This document shows, in pieces, positions 6,615 through 12,511 of a DNA stretch of 15,092 nt. Within the stretch, counting starts at the first letter, position 1, and every line of letters starts with the position of its first letter. The notes below the pieces were generated by a model. The model saw only the letters and a program-made list of their open reading frames with translations. It was not told where the DNA came from and did no database searches. Position numbers and translations under genes: made by a program. Source of the stretch: SZUA-430 sp041477875 (lineage in GTDB: Bacteria > Pseudomonadota > Alphaproteobacteria > Micropepsales > Micropepsaceae). The stretch spans positions 1-15,092 of the forward strand of contig JBGOVA010000115.1 in NCBI GenBank assembly GCA_041477875.1. The letters run 5' to 3'.

Positions 6615-7415
6615 TCACTTCCCCTTGAACTCCGCCTTGCGCTTCTGCAGGAACGCGCTCACGCCCTCGGCGAAATCCTCCGCGCGCCCGGCCTCTTTCT
6701 GCGCCTGGCGTTCGGCGTCGAGCTGTTCTTCGTAGGTGTTGAGCGGGCTCTCCCAATAGAGCTTGCGGATCAGCCCCAGCGCCACCGTCGGTCCGTGCGC
6801 GAGTTCGTCGGCGAGCTTCATCGCTTCCGCCGTCAACGCCGCATCGTCATAGACGCGATTGATCAAGCCCCACTCGAGCGCCTTCTCCGCCGAAAGCTTG
6901 TCGCCCATCAGCGACAGTTCTTTCGCGCGCGCCAATCCCACGAGCCGCGGCAACAGCCACGTCGATCCGCCGTCGGGCACGAGCCCGATACGCCGGAATG
7001 CCTGCAGGAAATACGCGGACCGGCCTGCGAGGATCATGTCGCCCATCAACGCAAAGCTCATGCCCACGCCCGCCGCCGGTCCGTTGACGGCGGTGATGAA
7101 CGGCATCTTCAGATTGCGCAGGCGGCGCAGGAATGGATGATAGATCGTCTCGAGCGCGGCACCCGCGTCGCGTTCCTGCGGCCCGAACTCGTTCGACGAC
7201 GGCCCGCCCGAAAGATTGGCGCCGGCGCAGAATCCGCGCCCCTGACCCGTCATCACGAGCGCGCGCAAGCCCGTGTCCGCCTTCTCGATATAGCTCATAG
7301 CCGCCATCAGGCCTTTGAGCATCTCGGGCGAGACGGCGTTCATCACCTCCGGATGATTAAGCGTCAGCACGCCGACGCGCCCGTGCACGTCGACCTTCAC
7401 GCGTTCGAAGTCCAT
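6615..7415 (-). CDS. Enoyl-CoA hydratase/isomerase family protein, PaaG-like
   Basis: The protein is 266 aa from ATG 7413-7415, preceded on the minus strand by GGAG about 9 bases away. It is a crotonase-fold enzyme, normally a cytoplasmic trimer or hexamer acting on CoA thioesters. Visible are LTLNHPEVMNAVS near the N-terminus, the CoA-binding GRGFCAGANLSG block, the oxyanion-hole NGPAAGVGMSFALMGD, and FRRIGLVPDGGSTWLLPRLVG with Asp148. The two Glu residues of true enoyl-CoA hydratases are absent (Ser and Phe by alignment), while Asp148 matches the catalytic Asp of PaaG-type isomerases. I therefore favour an isomerase or PaaG-like reaction over simple hydration. Its start lies 14 bases after the stop of a paralogous gene, so the two form a tight operon. 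Confidence 0.88.
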   Translation of the reverse strand: MDFERVKVDVHGRVGVLTLNHPEVMNAVSPEMLKGLMAAMSYIEKADTGLRALVMTGQGRGFCAGANLSGGPSSNEFGPQERDAGAALETIYHPFLRRLRNLKMPFITAVNGPAAGVGMSFALMGDMILAGRSAYFLQAFRRIGLVPDGGSTWLLPRLVGLARAKELSLMGDKLSAEKALEWGLINRVYDDAALTAEAMKLADELAHGPTVALGLIRKLYWESPLNTYEEQLDAERQAQKEAGRAEDFAEGVSAFLQKRKAEFKGK

Positions 7416-7429
7416 TCACTTACACTCCG

Positions 7430-8233
7430 TCATTTGCCTTTGAATTGCGGTTCGCGCTTGCCGAGGAACGCTGTCACGCCCTCGCGGAAATCCTCCGTGT
7501 CGCCGAGGCCGCGCTGCACCCGCCGCTCGAGTTCCAGCTGCTCGTCGAGCGTATTCTCCGCCGCTGCGTCGAGCACGCGCTTGATCTGGCCGAACGCGAT
7601 CGAAGGCCCCTTCGCCAAGCGCGCGGCGAGCGCCGAGGCCTCGGCCATCAACGTATCGTCGGGAACGCAAGCCCAAATGAGCCCCCAGTCGGCCGCTTGC
7701 TTTGCCGGCAACCGGTCGCCCAAGAGCGCCAAGGCACGCGACCGTGCGCGCCCCAACAGCTGCGGGAAGAACCACGTGCAACCCATATCCGGCACGAGGC
7801 CCAGGCGTGGGCCGAACACTTGAACGAAATAGGCGGACTCGGCCGCGATCACGATGTCCCCGCAGAGCGCCAATCCCACGCCGCCCCCGGCCGCAACGCC
7901 GTTCACCGCGACCACGACCGGTTTCGCAAATGCCGACAGCTCGCGCACGAGCGGGTTGTAGCCGATCTCCATCGAATGCGAGATGCCTTCGCCGACCGAG
8001 CGCGCGACCCCGTCGCTGAAGCCGGCGTTCGACAGATCCGCGCCGGCGCAAAACCCGCGCCCCTCGCCGGTGACGACGAGCGCCTTCACGCCGTCGTCCT
8101 TCGCCAGCGCGCGCAGCGCGGCGCGGATGTCGTCGATCAAGCCCTTGTTCAGGCTGTTGAGCGCGGCGGGACGATTGAGCGTCAGCGTCGCAACGCCGTC
8201 TTTCGTTTCAACGACGATGTTGTCGTAAGCCAT
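7430..8233 (-). CDS. Enoyl-CoA hydratase/isomerase family protein, PaaG-like paralogue
   Basis: The protein is 267 aa from ATG 8231-8233. A GTG at 8272 would add 13 residues, but MAYDNIVVETKDGVATLTLN is the usual crotonase beginning. No strong ribosome site is visible for either. It has the N-terminal TLTLNRPAALNSLN, the CoA-binding GRGFCAGADLS, the oxyanion NGVAAGGGVGLALCGDI, and GLVPDMGCTWFFPQLLG with Asp149. As in the neighbour, the classical hydratase Glu pair is missing and the PaaG-type Asp is kept. The two proteins are clearly paralogous along their length, with similar tails (EDF.EGV.AFL.KR...FKGK). The diguanylate cyclase gene ends 63 bp upstream on the same strand. Likely roles are isomerisation or hydration steps in fatty-acid or aromatic-CoA breakdown; the exact substrate is unknown. 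Confidence 0.88.
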   Translation of the reverse strand: MAYDNIVVETKDGVATLTLNRPAALNSLNKGLIDDIRAALRALAKDDGVKALVVTGEGRGFCAGADLSNAGFSDGVARSVGEGISHSMEIGYNPLVRELSAFAKPVVVAVNGVAAGGGVGLALCGDIVIAAESAYFVQVFGPRLGLVPDMGCTWFFPQLLGRARSRALALLGDRLPAKQAADWGLIWACVPDDTLMAEASALAARLAKGPSIAFGQIKRVLDAAAENTLDEQLELERRVQRGLGDTEDFREGVTAFLGKREPQFKGK

Positions 8234-8296
8234 GCGTGTTCGACCCGAAGCAATCTCGCTCCAGGCGACCACAGGACGACGGTACGTGCAATGGTA

Positions 8297-9355
8297 TTAG
8301 GCGCCGACCCTGCGCTTCAGTTCCGTAGGGTCAACGGTCTTCTCGGACATCACGCGGTTGCGGCCGCTGCGTTTGGCGGCATAGAGACATGCATCCGCGC
8401 GATTGATTGCGCTTTCGATCGGCTCACCCGGAACGTATTGGGCGACCCCGATCGACAACGTGATCGAGCCCAGCGTCTCGCCCGTCGAGCGCTTGACGAT
8501 CTTCTTCGACTCGACCGCGACGCGAATGTGCTCCGCCACGGTCATCGCGTTCTGAAGCGACGTCTGCGGCAGGGCGACGATGAATTCCTCCCCGCCGTAA
8601 CGCGCGGCCGTATCGCGGCCCTTGGTGTTCGATTTGAAGCACTGCGCGACAAGCCGCAAGACCTGGTCGCCCGTCGCATGGCCCCAGGTGTCGTTGAATT
8701 TCTTGAAGTGGTCGACGTCGCCGATCAGCACGCAAAGCGGCTCGCCTTCTTCGACGGACTCTTTCACCGCAACCTTCATGCACTCGTCGAAGCCGCGCCG
8801 ATTGGCCAGGGCGGTGAGCGGATCGATCTGGCTTTCCTTGCGAATGGTCTCGAGCCGGTTGCGCAAAACCTGTATTTCGCTGGTCGAAGTTTTGAGTTCC
8901 GTCTCCAGCGTCTTGTTCTTGGCCTCGATCGCACGGGTCGCCGCAACCACGCCCTCGATGATGACTCTGAACTGACCCACGTCGCCGGTCGTCAGCTGGT
9001 GCGTCGCCGTGTTCAACGTCCGGCCGTAGGTCGCAGTGTCTTTTCCGGCACCCTCCAAGGCTTTCGCGAACTTCTGCAGTTCCTCCTGCAGCTTGCCGCC
9101 CATCTCGTCCAGTGTGACGTTCAACACCCCGCCGAAGAAGCGCAAGTGCAGTTCGCGCATGTGGTTCATGTCGGAGGTCTTGCCCGCGGCGACCGCGCCG
9201 TCGAGCGCCGCGATCAGTTCGTGGTTCTGTCCCGTCGCATAGCCGAACCACAGCTCGTAGTTCGGCGGCGTCGGCAGGATGTCGTACTCGCGCAGGAGTT
9301 CGAGCGTGCGCGCGCCGAGCGCGCGCGCGTGATCCGGCATCTCCCAATAGTGCAC
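8297..9355 (-). CDS. Diguanylate cyclase (GGDEF domain) with helical N-terminal sensor
   Basis: The protein is 352 aa from GTG 9355, with GGGAG 8 bases upstream; an ATG at 9340 is an alternative. The N-terminal 100 or so residues carry PPNYELWFGYATGQNHELIAAL, a block often seen before GGDEF domains in alphaproteobacteria. A helical, probably coiled-coil stretch follows (about 130-185: RAIEAKNKTLETELKTSTSE). The GGDEF domain starts at IDPLTALANRRGFDE, has DVDHFKKFNDTWGHATGD, and bears RYGGEEF with the active loop at 254-258, so it should make cyclic di-GMP from two GTP. The usual RxxD inhibitory site reads KGRD, with Lys at the Arg position, so product inhibition may be weak or absent. No membrane segment is seen, so it is cytoplasmic. 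It lies 57 bp after anbu and 63 bp before the crotonase pair on the same strand. Confidence 0.92.
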   Translation of the reverse strand: MHYWEMPDHARALGARTLELLREYDILPTPPNYELWFGYATGQNHELIAALDGAVAAGKTSDMNHMRELHLRFFGGVLNVTLDEMGGKLQEELQKFAKALEGAGKDTATYGRTLNTATHQLTTGDVGQFRVIIEGVVAATRAIEAKNKTLETELKTSTSEIQVLRNRLETIRKESQIDPLTALANRRGFDECMKVAVKESVEEGEPLCVLIGDVDHFKKFNDTWGHATGDQVLRLVAQCFKSNTKGRDTAARYGGEEFIVALPQTSLQNAMTVAEHIRVAVESKKIVKRSTGETLGSITLSIGVAQYVPGEPIESAINRADACLYAAKRSGRNRVMSEKTVDPTELKRRVGA

Positions 9356-9363
9356 TGACCCAA

Positions 9364-9368
9364 CTCCC
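9364..9368 (-). promoter_or_regulatory. Ribosome binding site favouring a GTG start for the diguanylate cyclase
   Basis: On the minus strand GGGAG lies 8 bases before GTG 9355. For the alternative ATG 9340 the nearest purine-rich block abuts the codon directly, so GTG is preferred. Confidence 0.6.
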
Positions 9369-9412
9369 GCTCCCGACGGCGTGTATGCTCTCAGCTGCGG
9401 CCGAAAATTCGA

Positions 9413-10198
9413 TTAAGATTGCCTGTCTTTTTGCCCGGTTTTAAGCCGATAATTGACCCATTCCGGGTCGGGCAGGTCGGTAAACGCGCGTATCTCGGCG
9501 TCGGCCCAGCGACTGCGCAAAGTGCGGAAGTAAGGATCGTCGCCGGCGATCTTGCGCGCGGTCCCTCCCGCATAGGAATTCTTCGGGTAAGCGATCAGAT
9601 CGATCGGCAGCCCGACCGCGGCATTGCTTGCAAGTGTGGCGTCGAACGAAAGCAGCGCGCACTTCGCCGCCGTCGACAGCGGCGTGCGCGCGTTCAGCAT
9701 CCGGTCGAGGATCGGCTTGCCGTATTTGCGCTCGCCGATCTGCACGTAGGGCGCATCGTCGCCGACTTCGACGAAATTTCCGGGCGGGTAGATGAGGAAC
9801 AGGCGCGGCGCCTCGCCTTTGATCTGGCCGCCGAGAATCAGGGACACATCGAACGCGACGTTGTGGCGGGCGAGGGCGACGGCCTCCGTCCGCTCGATCT
9901 CGCGCAGGACCTGGCCCACCATCTCGGCGGCGGCGTAAAGCGTCTCGGCCTTCAGCAGCGATCGTTCCGCTCCCTTCGCCGCGCGTTTCGCCGGCGCCAG
10001 ATCGGCGTTGACCCGATGCACCACGGCCTGCGACAGCGCAAGGTTTCCGGCCGTCATCAGCAACAGAAAGCGCTCGCCCGCCCGCTCGAAAACATGGACC
10101 TTGCGCGAGGTCGAAACCTCGTCTAGCCCGGCACTCGTGCGGCTGTCCGCGGCGAAGATCAGGCCCTCTTCGACCTTGATCGCCAAGCCATAGCTCAT
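9413..10198 (-). CDS. anbu: Anbu-type proteasome-like protease
   Basis: The protein is 261 aa from ATG 10196-10198, with GGGAGG about 4 bases before it. It belongs to the Anbu branch of proteasome-related Ntn hydrolases (peptidase family T1). The start MSYGLAIKVEEGLIFAADSR has the family pattern: removal of Met1 would expose Ser2 as nucleophile, with Asp18 (AADSRTSAG) and Lys33 (STSRKV) as the matching Asp and Lys. RFLLLMTAGNLALSQ, YPPGNFVEVGDDAPYVQIGE.KYGKPILDR and TLASNAAVGLPIDLIAYP are typical Anbu blocks. The length is normal. Anbu genes are usually found with a circularly permuted ATP-grasp, an alpha-E protein and a transglutaminase-like protease; none is present in this window. It diverges from the aldehyde dehydrogenase gene and precedes a diguanylate cyclase on the same strand. 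Family assignment is confident; its substrate is not known. Confidence 0.92.
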   Translation of the reverse strand: MSYGLAIKVEEGLIFAADSRTSAGLDEVSTSRKVHVFERAGERFLLLMTAGNLALSQAVVHRVNADLAPAKRAAKGAERSLLKAETLYAAAEMVGQVLREIERTEAVALARHNVAFDVSLILGGQIKGEAPRLFLIYPPGNFVEVGDDAPYVQIGERKYGKPILDRMLNARTPLSTAAKCALLSFDATLASNAAVGLPIDLIAYPKNSYAGGTARKIAGDDPYFRTLRSRWADAEIRAFTDLPDPEWVNYRLKTGQKDRQS

Positions 10199-10289
10199 AG
10201 GTCCTCCCCCGTGCCGGGTTGTCGCTTCAGGCGCGGATTCGTCTATAAGGTGTCATCAAAGCATTGAAACGAGCACGGAGAAACGACCC
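10199..10289. promoter_or_regulatory. Divergent promoter region between anbu and the aldehyde dehydrogenase
   Basis: Only 91 bp separate two divergent starts, so both promoters must lie here or overlap the genes. It holds the anbu ribosome site next to 10199 and GGAG at 10277-10280, 9 bases before ATG 10290. I cannot assign -35 and -10 boxes with confidence. Confidence 0.5.
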
Positions 10290-11723
10290 ATGAGTGCGAC
10301 AGAACTGCGCGCGACCCTCGACAAACAGCGCGCCGCCTACCTGCGCGACGGACCGCCCTCGGCCGAAATCCGCATCGACCGCCTCGATCGCTGCATCGGT
10401 CTGTTGGTGGATCATCAAGAGGAAATCGCCGACGCGCTGAACAAGGACTTCGGCAGCCGCTCGGTGCAGATGAGCAAGTTCACCGACGTGTCGGGCTCGA
10501 TCGGACCGCTGAAACATGCGAAGCAAAACCTGCGCAAGTGGATGCGCGTCGAAAAGCGCAAACCGACGCCTGCGATCCTCGGGTTGTTCGGCGCAAAAGC
10601 GGAAGTCCATTGTCAGCCGCTCGGCGTCGTCGGCGTGATCTCACCCTGGAACTTCCCGGTGAACCTGACCTTCACGCCGCTCGCCGGCATCCTCGCTGCC
10701 GGTAATCGCGCGATGATCAAGCCGTCCGAGTACACGCCCGCCTCGTCCGACTTGATGGCGCGCATGTTCAAGAAGGTATTCGACGAAGTCGAAATCGCCG
10801 TCTGCGTCGGCGGTCCCAACGTCGGCGAAGCGTTCAGCCGTCTGCCGTTCGACCACTTGCTCTTCACCGGCGCGACCTCGATCGCCTATCACGTGATGCG
10901 CGCCGCCGCCGAGAACCTGACGCCGGTCACGCTGGAACTCGGCGGCAAGTCGCCCGTGATCATCGGCCAAGGCGCCAACATCGAACAAAGCGCGACGCGC
11001 GTGATGGTCGGCAAGACACTGAACGCCGGACAAATCTGCTTGGCACCCGACTATGTGTTGGTCTCCGAAGGCCAGCGCGACGAATTCGTCAGCAAGGCCA
11101 CGGCCGCCGTGACGCGCATGTACCCGACCTTGAAAGACAACCCGGACTACACCTCGGTCGTCAATCAGCGCCACTACGATCGCCTAACGGGCTACATCGC
11201 CGAAGCGAAATCGAAGGGCGCCAAGGTCCTCGAAATCAACCCGGCGCGCGAAGATCTGCGCCAGCAGCCGCATCACAAGATCGCGCCGACCATCATCCTC
11301 GACCCGACCGACGACATGAAAGTGATGCAGGACGAGATCTTCGGCCCCGTTCTGCCGGTTAAGACCTACAAGTCCGTCGACGAAGCGATCGGCTACGTCA
11401 ACTCGAAAGCGCGCCCCTTGGGCCTCTACTATTTCGGCGGCGACGCCGGCGAGAAGGAGAGGGTGCTGACGCGCACGACCTCGGGCGGCGTCACCGTCAA
11501 CGACACGATCATGCACGTCGCGATGGAAGACCTCCCCTTCGGCGGTGTCGGCCCCTCCGGCATGGGCGCCTATCACGGCATCGACGGCTTCCGCCAGTTC
11601 AGCCACCGCAAAGCGGTCTATCAGCAGCCGACCTCGAACTTTGTGGAAAAACAACTCGCCGCCATCCGCGCCCCGTACGGCGAGGCGATCCAGAAGCAGT
11701 TGGCGGGATCCATCAAGCGCTGA
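10290..11723 (+). CDS. calB: Aldehyde dehydrogenase, coniferyl-aldehyde-dehydrogenase type
   Basis: The protein is 477 aa from ATG 10290, with GGAG 9 bases upstream. It is an NAD(P)-dependent aldehyde dehydrogenase that oxidises an aldehyde to the carboxylate. It carries the Rossmann/NAD motif VISPWNFPVNLTFTPLAGIL, MIKPSEYTP, the FTGAT motif, catalytic base Glu216 in LELGGKSP, nucleophile Cys250 in NAGQICLAPDYV, and EIFGPVLPV. RPLGLYYFGGD, GGVTVNDTIMHV and LPFGGVGPSGMGAYHG complete the family set. The short N-terminus, CLAPDYVLV (instead of the common C-x-A-x-x-R) and NDTIMHV fit the coniferyl aldehyde dehydrogenase / fatty aldehyde dehydrogenase group. CalB is my best guess; a general long-chain or aromatic aldehyde role is possible. 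It is cytoplasmic and may also be membrane-associated through its C-terminal helix, as some relatives are. Confidence 0.85.
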   Translation: MSATELRATLDKQRAAYLRDGPPSAEIRIDRLDRCIGLLVDHQEEIADALNKDFGSRSVQMSKFTDVSGSIGPLKHAKQNLRKWMRVEKRKPTPAILGLFGAKAEVHCQPLGVVGVISPWNFPVNLTFTPLAGILAAGNRAMIKPSEYTPASSDLMARMFKKVFDEVEIAVCVGGPNVGEAFSRLPFDHLLFTGATSIAYHVMRAAAENLTPVTLELGGKSPVIIGQGANIEQSATRVMVGKTLNAGQICLAPDYVLVSEGQRDEFVSKATAAVTRMYPTLKDNPDYTSVVNQRHYDRLTGYIAEAKSKGAKVLEINPAREDLRQQPHHKIAPTIILDPTDDMKVMQDEIFGPVLPVKTYKSVDEAIGYVNSKARPLGLYYFGGDAGEKERVLTRTTSGGVTVNDTIMHVAMEDLPFGGVGPSGMGAYHGIDGFRQFSHRKAVYQQPTSNFVEKQLAAIRAPYGEAIQKQLAGSIKR

Positions 11724-11742
11724 CGCCCAACAAACAAAAGTT

Positions 11743-11767
11743 CGTCATGGCCGGGCTTGACCCGGCC
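11743..11767. repeat. REP-like palindromic repeat, left copy of an inverted pair
   Basis: The first 20 bases (11743-11762), CGTCATGGCCGGGCTTGACC, recur exactly as the reverse complement at 12481-12500. Within it GGCCGGG (11749-11755) pairs with CCCGGCC (11761-11767) around CTTGA. It lies 20 bp after the aldehyde dehydrogenase stop, so it may also act as that gene's 3' hairpin. The CGTCATGGCCGG core is shared with the palindrome at 5146-5203. Confidence 0.75.
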
Positions 11768-11804
11768 AACCAGTGGCGCGCGCACCTCGGTGTCCGAAAA
11801 AATC

Positions 11805-12380
11805 TCAAGCGCCTATTTTTGATTGCAGCTGCTCGTCTTCCGGATGTAACGGCATTCGTCGCCAATCGAATGCCTGCAATATCGCGGCCGCCTCGCCATC
11901 GAATTCAGGTCGATAGTGGTGCTCGTGAGGACTGGGGGTGCGAGGTTGGCCAACGACGAATCCTAGGCTTCGTAGAGCCGACTCAAACCGGGCCAATGGG
12001 CCGTAGGCGAAAATGAGATTGTGACGGTCCCACACGATTGTGGCTTGCTCCGATGGAGAGTGGATCCAGATATCGTGTCGCGCGTCGCTTGAAAGGAACG
12101 CGGCAAAGCGCTTGAGAAATGCGCGAACCTCGATCCCGTTCAATTCAGGGCTTTGATACCGCCCGCTTTCGCCCTCACCGCGCGGCGTGTGAAGAAGGTA
12201 CAGCAAGAAAAAAGGCGGTGTGAGAAAGTCGATCAGGTTGGCAAACACCTTGATATCACCGCGGGGAACGCCGGCCACGATTCGCGTACCATGTCCGTTC
12301 GCAGGTTCGGTCCCAAACGTGCGCGCGTGAATGTGCTCGACCCACTCGCCGTCGACTTCATGCCCAAGCTTGAAAGACAA
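11805..12380 (-). CDS. Protein of unknown function, about 191 aa, TTG start
   Basis: The protein is 191 aa from TTG 12380, chosen because GGAG lies exactly 7 bases upstream (12388-12391 on the plus strand), no in-frame Met exists downstream, and a stop lies 30 bases upstream of TTG. It is a soluble protein with no signal peptide. Distinct blocks are DFLTPPFFLLYLLHTPRGEG then GRYQSPEL, FLKRFAAFLSSDARHDIWIH, ATIVWDRHNLIFAYGPLARF, and the His-rich PSPHEHHYRPEFDGEAAAIL with WRRMPLHPEDEQ at the C-terminus. I have the impression of an uncharacterised family found in many bacteria but can name no domain or function. The gene sits alone between two inverted copies of a palindromic repeat, and its DNA looks less GC-rich than its neighbours, so acquisition as a unit is possible. 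Confidence 0.75.
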   Translation of the reverse strand: MSFKLGHEVDGEWVEHIHARTFGTEPANGHGTRIVAGVPRGDIKVFANLIDFLTPPFFLLYLLHTPRGEGESGRYQSPELNGIEVRAFLKRFAAFLSSDARHDIWIHSPSEQATIVWDRHNLIFAYGPLARFESALRSLGFVVGQPRTPSPHEHHYRPEFDGEAAAILQAFDWRRMPLHPEDEQLQSKIGA

Positions 12381-12387
12381 ACCAGAT

Positions 12388-12391
12388 CTCC
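12388..12391 (-). promoter_or_regulatory. Ribosome binding site supporting the TTG start at 12380
   Basis: CTCC on the plus strand reads GGAG on the minus strand, 7 bases before TTG 12380. This is the main evidence for the non-ATG start of the unknown 191-aa protein. Confidence 0.65.
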
Positions 12392-12470
12392 ATTGCCAGG
12401 AGCGATTCAGTCAGATGTTACCTGTGTCGGCCATCGTTTCCCGCGCGCACAGACGTGCGCGTTGCTGGGT

Positions 12471-12500
12471 GGCCGGGTCAGGTCAAGCCCGGCCATGACG
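12471..12500. repeat. REP-like palindromic repeat, right (inverted) copy
   Basis: Bases 12481-12500 are the exact reverse complement of 11743-11762. GGCCGGG (12471-12477) pairs with CCCGGCC (12488-12494). Compared with the left copy, the loop holds GGTCA twice in tandem (12476-12485), a 5-bp duplication. It lies 11 bp beyond the stop of the RhlE gene and may also serve as that gene's 3' hairpin. Confidence 0.75.
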
Positions 12501-12511
12501 ACGTCGCCGCC

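Noticed and set aside
6561..7823. Plus-strand open frame of 420 codons
   Set aside because: It is antisense to the two crotonase genes. No ribosome site or domain is seen, and it begins inside the terminator-like palindrome.
7445..9358. Plus-strand open frame of 637 codons
   Set aside because: It lies antisense to a crotonase and the diguanylate cyclase, both with full sets of family motifs. The Arg/His-rich translation has no recognisable domain and arises from GC-biased codon positions.
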